NCBI GenBank assembly: GCA_945902075.1
Contig: CAMDMA010000006.1
Span: 57,846 to 121,845, forward strand
Reading direction: 5' to 3'
Length of the DNA: 64,000 nucleotides
From: Candidatus Kuenenia stuttgartensis
GTDB taxonomy: Bacteria > Planctomycetota > Phycisphaerae > Phycisphaerales > SM1A02
The notes beneath the pieces were generated by a model that was not told the DNA's origin, did no database searches, and was given only the letters and a program-made list of their open reading frames with translations. A program made the translations under genes and the position numbers. Shown here in pieces: positions 8,271 through 17,167 of this stretch. Positions within the stretch are counted from its first letter, which is position 1, and each line of letters starts with the position of its first letter.

Positions 8271-9256
8271 ACCCCGCTCGGCGCGCTGCGGCAGCTTCGA
8301 TCGTGCTTTCGAGCGTGATCACCAGCAGAGACGCATTTGCCGCCAACATCCTCGCCGAAAAGCGCACCGAACTTGGCGGCGTGACCGCGATTGTGCGCGC
8401 CACCGAACTGCGCCCATTCGAAGTTGGTCAAGACATCAAGTTCACGATCGAACTTGAAGGCGCAGGTGCGACAACGCTCGTCATCGAGCGTGCGGAGACG
8501 CTCGGCGATTTCGATGTTGTGTCGATCGCTGCTCCACAGAAAGGTTCTGAAGGACGCGTCGAGATCGGGATGGTGCTAAACACTTTCGGCTCTGGCACAC
8601 AAACTCCGGAAGCAGTCACAGCGCGCTGGAAAATTGACGGCACCGAACGCGAGGGGAAAATCGAGTTTCCCGAAGTCACCATTACAAGTCTCCTCGGCGA
8701 GGAGATCGATCCTGCGGCGTATCGCGATATTCGCGGAGTCATTGTCATTCCATCGCCGCTTGACTGGTGGCCGTGGGCCGCTGCGGCTGCCGGCCTTGGC
8801 ATCCTTGGCCTCACCGCATGGATACTGCTCCGTCGTCGCGGAGGAGCCCCGATCGCGCCCGACGCTTGGGCACTCGGCGAACTCAATCGTCTCGACGCAG
8901 CTGGACTCCCCGCGAAGCGCGAATTCGCACGCTATTACGACGATCTCACCGCAATCGTCCGCCGATATGTCGCGCTGCGCTATGCAATCCCAGCCGACCG
9001 ACAGACCTCGCGTGAGTTCATCGCGAGTGCGCAGGCCCATGCAGGATTCCCCGAAGTTGAAGCGGCAAATCTCCGCGAACTTCTTCGACTTGCCGACCTC
9101 GTCAAGTTTGCCGAGGCAACGCCAGACGCAACCGAGTGCGATGCCCATCTTGCAGCAGCCCGATCATTCGTCGCGCGCACGCGGCAGACGGATATCGCGG
9201 AGCCGGCATCCACAGCCGAAGCAAATGCTGCCGAGATTCGCGAGGAAACGCGATGA
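8267..9256 (+). CDS. Bat-operon membrane protein (DUF4381-like)
   Basis: A 329-residue envelope protein. It has a signal peptide (MNPARRAAAASIVLSSVI...DAFA), a beta-rich extracytoplasmic domain, one membrane segment (WWPWAAAAAGLGILGLTAWILL, about residues 165-186), and a cytoplasmic helical tail with YYDDLTAIVRRYVALRY. The position between DUF58 and batA and this domain order fit the small membrane proteins often annotated DUF4381 in MoxR operons. The role is inferred: linking periplasmic and cytoplasmic parts of the Bat complex. It is coupled to both neighbours by ATGA overlaps. Confidence 0.82.
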   Translation: MNPARRAAAASIVLSSVITSRDAFAANILAEKRTELGGVTAIVRATELRPFEVGQDIKFTIELEGAGATTLVIERAETLGDFDVVSIAAPQKGSEGRVEIGMVLNTFGSGTQTPEAVTARWKIDGTEREGKIEFPEVTITSLLGEEIDPAAYRDIRGVIVIPSPLDWWPWAAAAAGLGILGLTAWILLRRRGGAPIAPDAWALGELNRLDAAGLPAKREFARYYDDLTAIVRRYVALRYAIPADRQTSREFIASAQAHAGFPEVEAANLRELLRLADLVKFAEATPDATECDAHLAAARSFVARTRQTDIAEPASTAEANAAEIREETR

Positions 9257-10353
9257 TGTTTCATCCCGGTTCGGTGTGGTTTTTGCTACTGCTGCCCTTC
9301 GCAGCACTCGCGTTGACTCGAAGCCTGCGTCGGCGATCTCGTCCAGTCGTCGCGTTCAGTTCACTTGATGCCGTTGAGCATGCGCCCGGTGGCCGAATGG
9401 CGCGGATGCTGCGCGTGCTTCCAGCTCTGCGCGTGACGGCTCTCGTTGTGCTTGTCCTCGCTATTGCGCGGCCGGTGATTCCATCGGAGTCGTCGCGGAC
9501 ACTGGTCGAAGGCGTCGCGATCGAACTTATCGTCGACCGATCAGATTCCATGCGCGCACTCGATTTCACCATCGATGAAAAACGGGCGAATCGCCTCGAT
9601 GCGCTCAAAGATGTCGCCGGAAAGTTCATCAAAGGCGGCGACGGCTTTGCTGGTCGCCCAAATGATCTCGTCGGAGTGATCGCGTTTGCGCGAAATGCCG
9701 ACAGTGTTGTTCCGCTGACTCTCGACCACGGCGTCGTGCTTGAAGCGCTCGATCAGATCAATTTTCCCGAAGATGGCAGTGAGATGGGTACGGCCATTGG
9801 CGATGCGGTCGCACTCGGTGTTGAGAAACTGAAGGATGCTGCCGAGCGCGCGAATCGAGACGGGCGCACACGCATCAAGTCTCGCGTGCTTGTGCTCCTG
9901 ACCGATGGCGAATCAAACGCTGGCGAGCTCACCCCTCAAGAGGCCGTCGTCCTCGCGAAATCCACCGACGTCAAGATTTATGCCATTGGCCTCGGTACAA
10001 AAGGCGTTGCGCAAGTTCCTATCCGCACGCCTTTCGGCACGCAACTCCAGAATGTGCCAGTTTCGATTGATGAAAAGACGCTCACCGAAATCTCGACCGC
10101 GACTGGAGGTCGGTATTTCCGTGCCACTGATAGTCAGAGCCTCCGCGGGATCTACGAAACGATCGACGCCCTTGAGAAGAGCAGCATTGAGGAATCGAAA
10201 CTCGTGCGCTATCGCGACCTGGCCGTCGAAACTTTCACCATCGATGTTCCTCTGCTGGGCGCGACGCAGTTCCCCCCCGTGCTCGCCATCACAGTGCTGC
10301 TGCTCGCGCTTGAGTGCCTGCTTGCCGCCACCAAACTGAGGACGCTCGCATGA
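9253..10353 (+). CDS. batA: VWA-domain membrane protein BatA
   Basis: A 366-residue membrane protein with the BatA layout: membrane helix at about 8-24, a second at about 60-76, a VWA domain, and a C-terminal helix at about 340-358. The metal-ion-dependent adhesion motif is DRSDS at 95-99 (DxSxS), with the later LTDGES supplying the remaining Asp. Bat proteins were named for aerotolerance in Bacteroides. They are thought to form a membrane complex regulated by MoxR. The ATG at 9253 overlaps the previous stop; BatB follows with an ATGA overlap. Confidence 0.93.
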   Translation: MMFHPGSVWFLLLLPFAALALTRSLRRRSRPVVAFSSLDAVEHAPGGRMARMLRVLPALRVTALVVLVLAIARPVIPSESSRTLVEGVAIELIVDRSDSMRALDFTIDEKRANRLDALKDVAGKFIKGGDGFAGRPNDLVGVIAFARNADSVVPLTLDHGVVLEALDQINFPEDGSEMGTAIGDAVALGVEKLKDAAERANRDGRTRIKSRVLVLLTDGESNAGELTPQEAVVLAKSTDVKIYAIGLGTKGVAQVPIRTPFGTQLQNVPVSIDEKTLTEISTATGGRYFRATDSQSLRGIYETIDALEKSSIEESKLVRYRDLAVETFTIDVPLLGATQFPPVLAITVLLLALECLLAATKLRTLA

Positions 10354-11402
10354 TGATTGCCCTCGCGGATGGCCTCGAACTCTCAAACACCAATGGGCTG
10401 TGGTGGTTGGTGGCCGTCATTCCCGCCATTGCGCTGCTCGTTTGGCTGACCGCATGGCGCCGGCGCGCCCGCCGCGCGCTCGCGGACGCTGGTTTACTCG
10501 AGCAGATCGCACCCCGCGTCCTTGGCGCACGAAACGGCCTCCGTGCCGGGCTACTCTCTGTTGCACTCGGACTCCTCGCCGTCGCGCTCCTCGATCCGCG
10601 AGCGGGTGGCGGGACCGAGAAAGTCGAACAGAGCGGGATCGACGTCATGGTGGTGATCGACGTCTCCCGAAGCATGCTCGCAGAGGACGCGCAGCCCGAT
10701 CGACTCACGCATGCCAAACAGTTCGCAGCAGATATCGTCGACGCGCTCGGAAGTGACCGTGTAGGGCTTGTCGAGTTTGCCGGCGTTCCAGCATTGCGCT
10801 CACCGCTTACCTTTAACCACCGAACGTTCCTGTCCCAACTTGAAACGCTCTCACCACAAGCGACTATCCGCGGTGGATCCATGCTCGGTGACGCCATCCG
10901 ACTCGCAGCGTCAAGCCTTACGGCTGCCGATGTCGGCAAAGTGATCGTGATCCTGACCGATGGCGAAGACATGGCGAGCGAACCTGTCGAAGCCGCCGCT
11001 ACCGTCGCGAAGGAACGGAATATTCGAATCGTCACCATCGGTATCGGCGACAAAAACGAAGGCGCGCGGATTCCGATCGATGCCCGCGACGGGAAGCGGT
11101 ATCTCATGCATGAAGGCCAAGAAGTTTGGACCAAGATGGATCCGACGCTTCTCAAACAGATTGCCCAGTCAGGCGACGGCTTCTTCGTCGATGCCGGAGT
11201 CGGCCAAGCCGATATGGCGCAAGTGGCAGCACTGTTACGTACTGGTCTGGCGACCAAGGCGCGTGAGAAGGCTGACGTCACAACAAAAGATCCGCAGTTC
11301 CAATGGCTCGCCCTGCTCGCGCTCGCAGCACTTTTGCTTGAATGCACACTTGCACCGCGGAACACGTCTGTCTCACCATCCCCACGCCGGGAAAATGCGT
11401 AG
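10350..11402 (+). CDS. batB: VWA-domain membrane protein BatB
   Basis: A 350-residue paralogue of BatA. Two N-terminal membrane helices lie at about 17-35 and 64-82, followed by a VWA domain with MIDAS DVSRS at 104-108 and LTDGED, and a short C-terminal helix FQWLALLALAALLLECTLA. Loss or retention of the MIDAS often separates Bat paralogues; here both copies are intact, so both may bind metal. The start overlaps the batA stop. The batC start lies 3 bases after the stop. Confidence 0.93.
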   Translation: MMIALADGLELSNTNGLWWLVAVIPAIALLVWLTAWRRRARRALADAGLLEQIAPRVLGARNGLRAGLLSVALGLLAVALLDPRAGGGTEKVEQSGIDVMVVIDVSRSMLAEDAQPDRLTHAKQFAADIVDALGSDRVGLVEFAGVPALRSPLTFNHRTFLSQLETLSPQATIRGGSMLGDAIRLAASSLTAADVGKVIVILTDGEDMASEPVEAAATVAKERNIRIVTIGIGDKNEGARIPIDARDGKRYLMHEGQEVWTKMDPTLLKQIAQSGDGFFVDAGVGQADMAQVAALLRTGLATKAREKADVTTKDPQFQWLALLALAALLLECTLAPRNTSVSPSPRRENA

Positions 11403-11404
11403 CC

Positions 11405-12211
11405 ATGATCGCCACTCCATTCATCCTCGCGAGCGTGCTCGCCCAATCTGCTCCTGCGCTTGCGCCTGCCGAAGTACCGCAGAACTTCGCCACTTCGACG
11501 CCAGAAATGATTTACAACGAAGGAGTCGCTCAATTTCGCGCAGGTGAACTTGAGCGCGCGCGCGAACTCTTTGCGTTTGCCGCCGCACGAGGCAACGCTG
11601 CCACAGCCGCGCGATCCATGTACAACCGTGGAACGACGCGGTACGCAGAGGCATTCAAGACAATGCAAGGCGGCGAAACAGCGCCGGCCACGCCGCAATC
11701 GGACACCCAGCAGCAAACTATGGCCGCGCTCGAAGAAGCCCTCCGCGAGCTCAAAGATGCCGCGCGCGCTGACCCAACGAATACTGACGCCCGCGCCAAT
11801 GCCGAACTCACCCACCGAGTACTAAAGGATCTGAAGCAGAAGCAAGATCAACAGAAACAAGATCAGCAGAAACAAGATCAGCAGAAGCAAGATCAACAGA
11901 AACAAGATCAACAGAAACAAGATCAACAGAAGCAAGATCAACAGAAACAAGATCAGCAGAAGCAAGATCAGCAGAAACAAGATCAGCAGAAGCAAGATCA
12001 GCAGCAGCAAGATCAGCAACAGGATCAACCGCAGCAACAATCGCAGCAACAATCGCAGCAACAATCGCGAGCGGCGAAAGAACAGAAGCCGATGTCAAAG
12101 CAAGAGGTTGAGCGACTGCTTCAAAAGATCCGTGACCGTGAACGACAGCGGATGCTTGAGAAGGTCGCACGCGAACGAGCGCGAACGCAGCCCGCACCGA
12201 AGGATTGGTAA
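11405..12211 (+). CDS. batC: TPR protein BatC with long KQDQQ repeat
   Basis: A 268-residue protein with a signal-like N-terminus (MIATPFILASVLAQSAPA). A TPR unit follows from about 33-82 (YNEGVAQFRAGELERARELF), with a second helical pair to about 140. Residues 146-205 are twelve tandem pentapeptides, eleven KQDQQ and one QQDQQ, followed by a Gln/Ser-rich tract. A charged C-terminal helix (RLLQKIRDRERQRMLEKVARER) ends the protein. BatC proteins usually end in a low-complexity charged tail, but this regular 15-bp repeat is unusually pure. Repeat number probably varies between strains. The stop overlaps the batD start (TAATG). Confidence 0.88.
   Translation: MIATPFILASVLAQSAPALAPAEVPQNFATSTPEMIYNEGVAQFRAGELERARELFAFAAARGNAATAARSMYNRGTTRYAEAFKTMQGGETAPATPQSDTQQQTMAALEEALRELKDAARADPTNTDARANAELTHRVLKDLKQKQDQQKQDQQKQDQQKQDQQKQDQQKQDQQKQDQQKQDQQKQDQQKQDQQKQDQQQQDQQQDQPQQQSQQQSQQQSRAAKEQKPMSKQEVERLLQKIRDRERQRMLEKVARERARTQPAPKDW
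11840..12019 (+). repeat. 15-bp coding tandem repeat in batC
   Basis: Twelve in-frame copies of AAGCAAGATCAACAG (each KQDQQ, the last QQDQQ) run without a break. Copies differ only by silent AAG/AAA and CAA/CAG changes. The pattern is that of recent expansion by slippage or unequal recombination under selection for the peptide. Confidence 0.95.
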
Positions 12212-13998
12212 TGCATAGTGTGTGGAACAAATTTTTTTGTATGACGATCCTCGCGCTCTGCGTTGGTCGATGGCTGCACGCTCAAACCGTGAGTGTGCAG
12301 GTTGCCTCGCAGGAGGCTTTCGTTGACGAACCCGTCCGCGTCGTCGTCAACGTTGAGAACGCGATCGGCTTTGATGGCCCATTCGTCGCGGAAGTGGACG
12401 GCGTCGAGTTCCGACGGCTTCCTGGAGAACAATCATTCACGCAGCGGCAGAACATCAACGGCCGCGTCACCGAAAAGACCACCGTCGGTATTGCGTACGA
12501 AGTAACTCCTCGGCGAGCGGGCTCATTCACCATCCCCGCGTTCACTATCAATTTCAACGGAAAAACGCTTTCAACAAAGCCATTTCGTCTCACTGCGGTG
12601 GTGTCAGAGACGGGCGACCTTATGACCGCAACCGTCACGTGTGATCCGCCCACGATGTATGTCGGTCAGACCGGTACGCTCAACCTCGAACTCGCCGTGA
12701 AGCGGTTCCGCGATGAGCAACTCGCCATCACTCTCGATGAGGGTTCACTTTGGTCGCTGGTGAGTCGCGACGCCTCATCTTGGGGCGTCTTCGGGCCCGC
12801 ACTCGATAAGCTGCGTTCCGAAAACCGCCGTCCGCGCGGCGAACCGCGCATGATTGGCGATGCCGAGTACATCGTCTTCACCATCGCAAAACCGTTCGAC
12901 CCGATCGCCGCAGGTGCTCCTGCGATCGGGGATGTCCGGGTTCGCATGGACTACCCAACACGGCTCACCCGAGGCAATGATGGTTTCTTTGAAAATCGGC
13001 TCTCGCTTGCAGGCTCGCGACCGATCAGCATTGTGCCGACGATCACCGCAATAGATGTTCAATCACCACCCGAAGGCGGACGGCCAGCAAGTTGGAACGG
13101 CGCGGTTGGACGATTCACGATCGATGTTGCGGCGAAGCCTGTGGACGTGACGGTTGGTGATCCGATCACACTCACGCTCCGACTCACTGACCTGTCTGGG
13201 ACCGCTGGACTTGAGGGGCTTCAGTCTCCTGCGCTCTTCGATCAGCCTTCACTTTCGCGAAGCTTTCGCGTTCCCCGTGAGTCGGCTGCAGGCGTCGTGG
13301 AAGGCCGCGCAAAGATTTTTACCCAATCAGTCCGTGCACTCAATGACGCCGTGAACGCTATCCCGGCAATCGAATTTTCCTTTTTCGATCCAGAGACGGG
13401 ATCGTACGAGTTGATTCAGAGCGAGGCTCTTCCTTTGCGCGTCACGCCGAGCGCCGTCGCGCGCATTGGGCCAGAAGCTGGCGTGGAAGCGCCGGTCGAA
13501 GTGGCGAGCACCTTGACGAAGATCGAGGGTGGTTTGCTTGCCAATGCTTCCATCGACGATCTGATCGGAATCCCCGCAAATCCCGCAGATATCGTGGTTT
13601 CCGCGTTGATCGGGCCAAGCTGCCTCGCTCTCGCGTGTGGAATTCGCCTTTGGCAAAACGCGACATCAAACCATCCGCTTGCTCGACGACGGCGCGGCGC
13701 CCGCGGCGCATGCGAGCGGCGATTGGCGACGACACCGACGCCGGATGGCGTGAGCACCGCCCTTCTCGGTTACATCGCAGATCGCGTCGGTGCGCCGGAA
13801 GGCTCACTCACTCGACGGGAGGCGATCGATGTACTGGCGATGGCTGGAGTCGAGCCCGAGGCGCGCGAGGAGGTCGACTTGCTCCTTCGGCGGTGCGAAC
13901 GCGGACGCTACGCCGGAGAATCAATCGACACGCGCGAAGTGACTGCGATACTCGCGCGACTCGATGCCATGGATTGGAAAGACCGAGGGGGCCAATGA
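12211..13998 (+). CDS. batD: BatD, oxygen-tolerance protein
   Basis: A 595-residue exported protein. The signal peptide is MHSVWNKFFCMTILALCVGRWLHA. Repeated beta-sandwich domains follow, with the BatD patterns VASQEAFVDEPVRVVVNV and TIPAFTINFNGKTLSTKPF. One membrane helix at about 455-475 leads to a cytoplasmic helical tail. This layout fits the family, in which a large periplasmic part is anchored by one helix. The start used is the ATG at 12211 that overlaps the batC stop. The protein ends two bases into the batE start (ATGA). Confidence 0.9.
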   Translation: MHSVWNKFFCMTILALCVGRWLHAQTVSVQVASQEAFVDEPVRVVVNVENAIGFDGPFVAEVDGVEFRRLPGEQSFTQRQNINGRVTEKTTVGIAYEVTPRRAGSFTIPAFTINFNGKTLSTKPFRLTAVVSETGDLMTATVTCDPPTMYVGQTGTLNLELAVKRFRDEQLAITLDEGSLWSLVSRDASSWGVFGPALDKLRSENRRPRGEPRMIGDAEYIVFTIAKPFDPIAAGAPAIGDVRVRMDYPTRLTRGNDGFFENRLSLAGSRPISIVPTITAIDVQSPPEGGRPASWNGAVGRFTIDVAAKPVDVTVGDPITLTLRLTDLSGTAGLEGLQSPALFDQPSLSRSFRVPRESAAGVVEGRAKIFTQSVRALNDAVNAIPAIEFSFFDPETGSYELIQSEALPLRVTPSAVARIGPEAGVEAPVEVASTLTKIEGGLLANASIDDLIGIPANPADIVVSALIGPSCLALACGIRLWQNATSNHPLARRRRGARGACERRLATTPTPDGVSTALLGYIADRVGAPEGSLTRREAIDVLAMAGVEPEAREEVDLLLRRCERGRYAGESIDTREVTAILARLDAMDWKDRGGQ

Positions 13999-14861
13999 TG
14001 CGCGCCACACGACTCGCGCTCCTCGTCTTGATCGCGCTCTGCCTCGGAGGTACGGGGTTTGCGATTGTTGCGGCAAGCCTCGTCGATCGTGGGCCGCTTC
14101 GGGAGCAAGTACGCGATGCAGAGGCCGCATACGACCGCGGTGTCGCGCTGATGGCAAGCGATCCAGAGGCTGCGCGTGCGTCGCTTCAGGACTCTGCGCG
14201 CCAATACGAATCACTTTGGCGCAACGGCCTCCACACGCCCGGCCTCGCCTACAACCTTGGCAACGCTCGGCTTCGTGCGCGCGACATTCCCGGTGCCATT
14301 TCTGCGTACCACGCTGCGCTTGCGCTTGACCCAAGCGACTCCCGCGCAGCACACAACCTCGCCGAAGCCCGGCGCCAAGTCGGTCAGCGCGTTGCTCCCC
14401 CGAAAGCCACGCTCGGTGCCCGCGTGCGCGACGCCTGGTGGTTGCTCAGCGGCATCGAACGACTCTTTCTTGCGGCTGCGGCGTGGAATCTTGGCTGCGC
14501 GGCCCTGGTGTGGGTGGTACTGCGTCGGCGGGTAGCCGAGGAAATCGCCGCCACTTCGGGTGCAGAATGGCAGCGCGCGACCGGAGTTGTGCTCCTCATC
14601 GTCGGGGCCCTGCTTGGCGGGACCATTCTTGGCGATGCTGTCGCCACCGCTCAATCGAACCTTGCGGTCACCGGCAGCCAGACGGTTCTTCGAAAGGGAA
14701 ACGGCGAGGGGTTTGATCCCGTGCTCACAGAACCGCTTCCAGCGGGAACGGAGTTTCACACACACGAGATGCGCCCCGGCTGGGTGGAAATTGAACTTGG
14801 CGACGGTACACGCGGCTGGATCAGCGCGGCAAATCTGGTCCAGTTCAAACCATACGAGTGA
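13995..14861 (+). CDS. batE: BatE-like TPR/SH3 membrane protein
   Basis: A 288-residue protein. An N-terminal membrane anchor (RLALLVLIALCLGGTGFAIV) precedes TPR helices (LAYNLGNARLRARDIPGAISAYHAALALDPSD, about 76-108). Two further membrane helices follow (LFLAAAAWNLGCAALVWVVL and VVLLIVGALLGGTIL), then a C-terminal SH3-like domain ending GWVEIELGDGTRGWISAANL. TPR plus SH3b is the BatE arrangement, and it is the last gene of the operon. GAGGGGG stands just before the ATG. Confidence 0.87.
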   Translation: MMRATRLALLVLIALCLGGTGFAIVAASLVDRGPLREQVRDAEAAYDRGVALMASDPEAARASLQDSARQYESLWRNGLHTPGLAYNLGNARLRARDIPGAISAYHAALALDPSDSRAAHNLAEARRQVGQRVAPPKATLGARVRDAWWLLSGIERLFLAAAAWNLGCAALVWVVLRRRVAEEIAATSGAEWQRATGVVLLIVGALLGGTILGDAVATAQSNLAVTGSQTVLRKGNGEGFDPVLTEPLPAGTEFHTHEMRPGWVEIELGDGTRGWISAANLVQFKPYE

Positions 14862-14909
14862 TTTTTCCGTGCTCAGTCGGGTTGTTGATGCCGCTCTTCT
14901 CCGTGCGCC

Positions 14910-14954
14910 AACTGGACCAAACTCGACTGGATCAGATTGGACTGGATCAAATGA
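14910..14954. repeat. 15-bp imperfect triple repeat (GACTGGATCAGATTG)
   Basis: Two close copies, GACTGGATCAGATTG (14925-14939) and GACTGGATCAAATGA (14940-14954), follow a more divergent copy from about 14910. They sit in the 160-base gap between batE and tRNA-Ser, just before the terminator hairpin. Confidence 0.7.
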
Positions 14955-14983
14955 AACATCAAAAACATGGTGACCCAAAAGCG

Positions 14984-15020
14984 AAATCCCGCGGTCGTCA
15001 CTTGGACGACCGCGGGATTT
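14984..15020. terminator. Bidirectional hairpin terminator between batE and tRNA-Ser
   Basis: A perfect 16-bp stem, AAATCCCGCGGTCGTC (14984-14999) with GACGACCGCGGGATTT (15005-15020), closes a 5-base loop. It separates the end of the plus-strand Bat operon from the end of the minus-strand tRNA, with T-ending arms on both strands. Confidence 0.85.
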
Positions 15021-15024
15021 GAAG

Positions 15025-15111
15025 CGGAGAGGGTGAGATTCGAACTCACGAGTAGGCGAACCCACTACTAGTTTTCGAGACTAGCTCCTTCAACCGCTCG
15101 GACACCTCTCC
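15025..15111 (-). tRNA. tRNA-Ser(CGA)
   Basis: A class II tRNA on the minus strand. GGAGAGG (15111-15105) pairs with CCTCTCC (15032-15026) and the discriminator is G at 15025. The anticodon loop CTCGAAA within a CTAGT/ACTAG stem gives CGA, reading UCG. A long variable arm and the T-arm GTGAGTTCGAATCTCAC follow. CCA is not encoded. It is the second serine tRNA in the window. Confidence 0.95.
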
Positions 15112-15173
15112 GGGGTGATCGGCCCTTTCAGGCCTCGCGGCGGAAAGAGTATCGTCCAAATCGGTGCGCTTGT

Positions 15174-15695
15174 CTAGTGAATTTCTCCCTTCGAGCCCGC
15201 CGCATTGGTATCCCCCTTGAGGGTCGGGGCGGCAGCCCGCCCGCCGGTCGTGAGGAGCACCACCCCCGCGAGAATCAGCGCCACCGCTGCTGCCTTGCGG
15301 AGATCCATCGACTCACCGAGCACGAGCCAACCAAGGGCGACTCCGACCGCTGGCGCGATTGAAAACGCGATCGGCTTGACCACCGATACTTCCCCAATCG
15401 ACAGAGCCATATAGAAAAGAACCATCGCAAGCGCGCCTGCAACAACACCGGAACCGAGCACGACTTTCGTCAAGGTTGAATTGTCGAGTTCTCCGACGCT
15501 TGGCTCTACGCGCAGCCCCATGAGCCCGCGCGTCATGATCCAGTATGCAAAAAGAATCATCGGGATCGCCACCAACGAACGCACGGCGAGCGCGCTGATC
15601 GGCCCGATGCGACCCGTATGGAGAGCGCTGCGGGTGCAAACTTCGCCAACACCCCAACACAACCCTGCCGCCACTGCGAGAAGAATGGGTTTCAT
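15174..15695 (-). CDS. Half-size EamA/DMT-family membrane transporter
   Basis: A 173-residue inner-membrane protein with about five hydrophobic helices forming a single EamA domain. The first helix carries LAVAAGLCWGVGEVCTRSAL and the last part reads LGWLVLGESMDLRKAAAVALILAGVVLL. Full DMT transporters hold two such units in about 300 residues, so this half-size form would work as a dimer. The substrate is unknown. The ATG at 15695 is used; upstream residues to 15821 overlap the next gene and look non-coding. Confidence 0.82.
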   Translation of the reverse strand: MKPILLAVAAGLCWGVGEVCTRSALHTGRIGPISALAVRSLVAIPMILFAYWIMTRGLMGLRVEPSVGELDNSTLTKVVLGSGVVAGALAMVLFYMALSIGEVSVVKPIAFSIAPAVGVALGWLVLGESMDLRKAAAVALILAGVVLLTTGGRAAAPTLKGDTNAAGSKGEIH

Positions 15696-15732
15696 CTCCG
15701 CATTGTGCCAAGGAGTGTGCGCGAGAGCAGAC

Positions 15733-16989
15733 TTAGCGGCAGATTCCCCACGCTTCAAGCACAAGTGACAGATCTGGCGCCGACGTGGTTCCGTCTCCAT
15801 TGATGTCACCGCCGGTACCACCCCAATTCAAGAGGATGAGCGACAGGTCGGGAGCGCTTACCACGCCGTCGCCATCGCGATCTGCCGGACACGGCGCGAC
15901 AGCCTCGTATGAGGTCGTGAGGGTTCCAACGCTGCGCGACTCACTCGCCACGCGCACCAACGCAGACGCACCTGCAGTCATCTCAAGCACCAAGTCCGTC
16001 GGAGTCGCGCAGTTGGTAATGGGGCCGCAGAGTCTCTCGAGCTCGCACGCGCCAGTTGCGGCAGCAATGCTCGCGACCTCAAGGCGCGTTGGAGCATCCG
16101 AGCCGCATGCTTGGAGCGTGAGCTTGCCAGACGCCTTCGCGGGTCCCACCGTAAACCACACATCGTCAAGCGTATCGGTGCAGGTTGCGTCGCCGCGCGT
16201 CGCGCCAAGCAGGTCAAACGAGACGGTTGTTCCAATCGCCACCGCGAGTGCGCTTGCGCACGCATCGTTTGAAGGTGCGGGGGCGGGAGTACCGACCTCC
16301 GCAAGAAGCAACACGCCTGAACCAATCTCCATGTCATGTCCACCAACTTGAATGAGGTATCGAGTTCCTGCGGTGACTGCGAAATTGAGAATCACGTAAC
16401 CGCCGCAACCCAGTCCCTCATCATTGCACGCGAGCACCGTCAAGGATGATGGTTCGCGAGCCAACACGATGAGGTCGATCTCAGAACCGACTCCCGGCTG
16501 TGTTGTTGGGCAACTTGAAATGGTCGCGATTCCGTTCACCGCTGCGCGGTATTCAAACCACACGTCGCGTCGGATCTCGTCGCCAAACAGCCCACCACAA
16601 TCGGCGGGAATAGCCAACTCCGATGAGTCGGTCGCGCCAATCGTCGTGAAGGGCACGAGGCCCGGCTCGATGAACATCGGACTGGAAGCAAGATCATTGG
16701 CCGGAGCAACAACGCCGCAACCGGGCTCGTCGTTGGCTGTCTGTCGACAGACGAAGTCCCACTCGGTGGTACAGCAGAATGGATCGACCACGCACACCAG
16801 TGAGCAGCAAGCAGCATCGCTGCAACCCGGGACTTGGTGCGGGACAAAGCAACTGCCAATCGTTTGATCGCCGCAAACAGGTTCGTCACCCGCCAAAGAA
16901 ATCGACGACGCTCCTGCGACAGCGAAGCCACACGTAACGACGATAGCGACACGACGACCACAACCTAAGTTCCCAATTTGACTCGACAT
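15733..16989 (-). CDS. Secreted Cys-rich protein with C-terminal dockerin-like repeats
   Basis: A 418-residue exported protein. A signal peptide (about residues 1-33) leads into a Cys-rich module at 39-91, with CCSLVCVVDPFCCTTEWDFVC. Two beta-rich domains follow that each contain DVWFEYRA or DDVWFTVGP patterns. The C-terminus has two EF-hand-like dockerin repeats, DRDGDGVVSAPDLS and DINGDGTTSAPDLS. Such tails are common on planctomycete exported proteins and may serve anchoring or export; no cohesin partner is visible. The start at 16989 is supported by GGAGGG four bases upstream. Confidence 0.85.
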   Translation of the reverse strand: MSSQIGNLGCGRRVAIVVTCGFAVAGASSISLAGDEPVCGDQTIGSCFVPHQVPGCSDAACCSLVCVVDPFCCTTEWDFVCRQTANDEPGCGVVAPANDLASSPMFIEPGLVPFTTIGATDSSELAIPADCGGLFGDEIRRDVWFEYRAAVNGIATISSCPTTQPGVGSEIDLIVLAREPSSLTVLACNDEGLGCGGYVILNFAVTAGTRYLIQVGGHDMEIGSGVLLLAEVGTPAPAPSNDACASALAVAIGTTVSFDLLGATRGDATCTDTLDDVWFTVGPAKASGKLTLQACGSDAPTRLEVASIAAATGACELERLCGPITNCATPTDLVLEMTAGASALVRVASESRSVGTLTTSYEAVAPCPADRDGDGVVSAPDLSLILLNWGGTGGDINGDGTTSAPDLSLVLEAWGICR

Positions 16990-17167
16990 AAAACCCTCCG
17001 GCATTGCGGCCATCGGTCAACATACGTCACGAGAACATTTCATCAACCGTGAACGATGCGAAAAATGTCTTCTCTAGCGGAATAAGTCCGAGATCTCCCG
17101 GGGCTAGAAACTCTCGGACGGTCGCGATCACAGCAGTCGTCAAACTTCCGCACGGGAGCAACGTCGG

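Noticed and set aside
10289..11815. Long minus-strand frame opposite batB and batC
   Set aside because: Ser/Arg-rich composition and antisense to VWA genes with intact motifs.
11840..12019. CRISPR array suspected from the regular repeats
   Set aside because: Units are 15 bp, contiguous, without spacers, and in frame with a protein.
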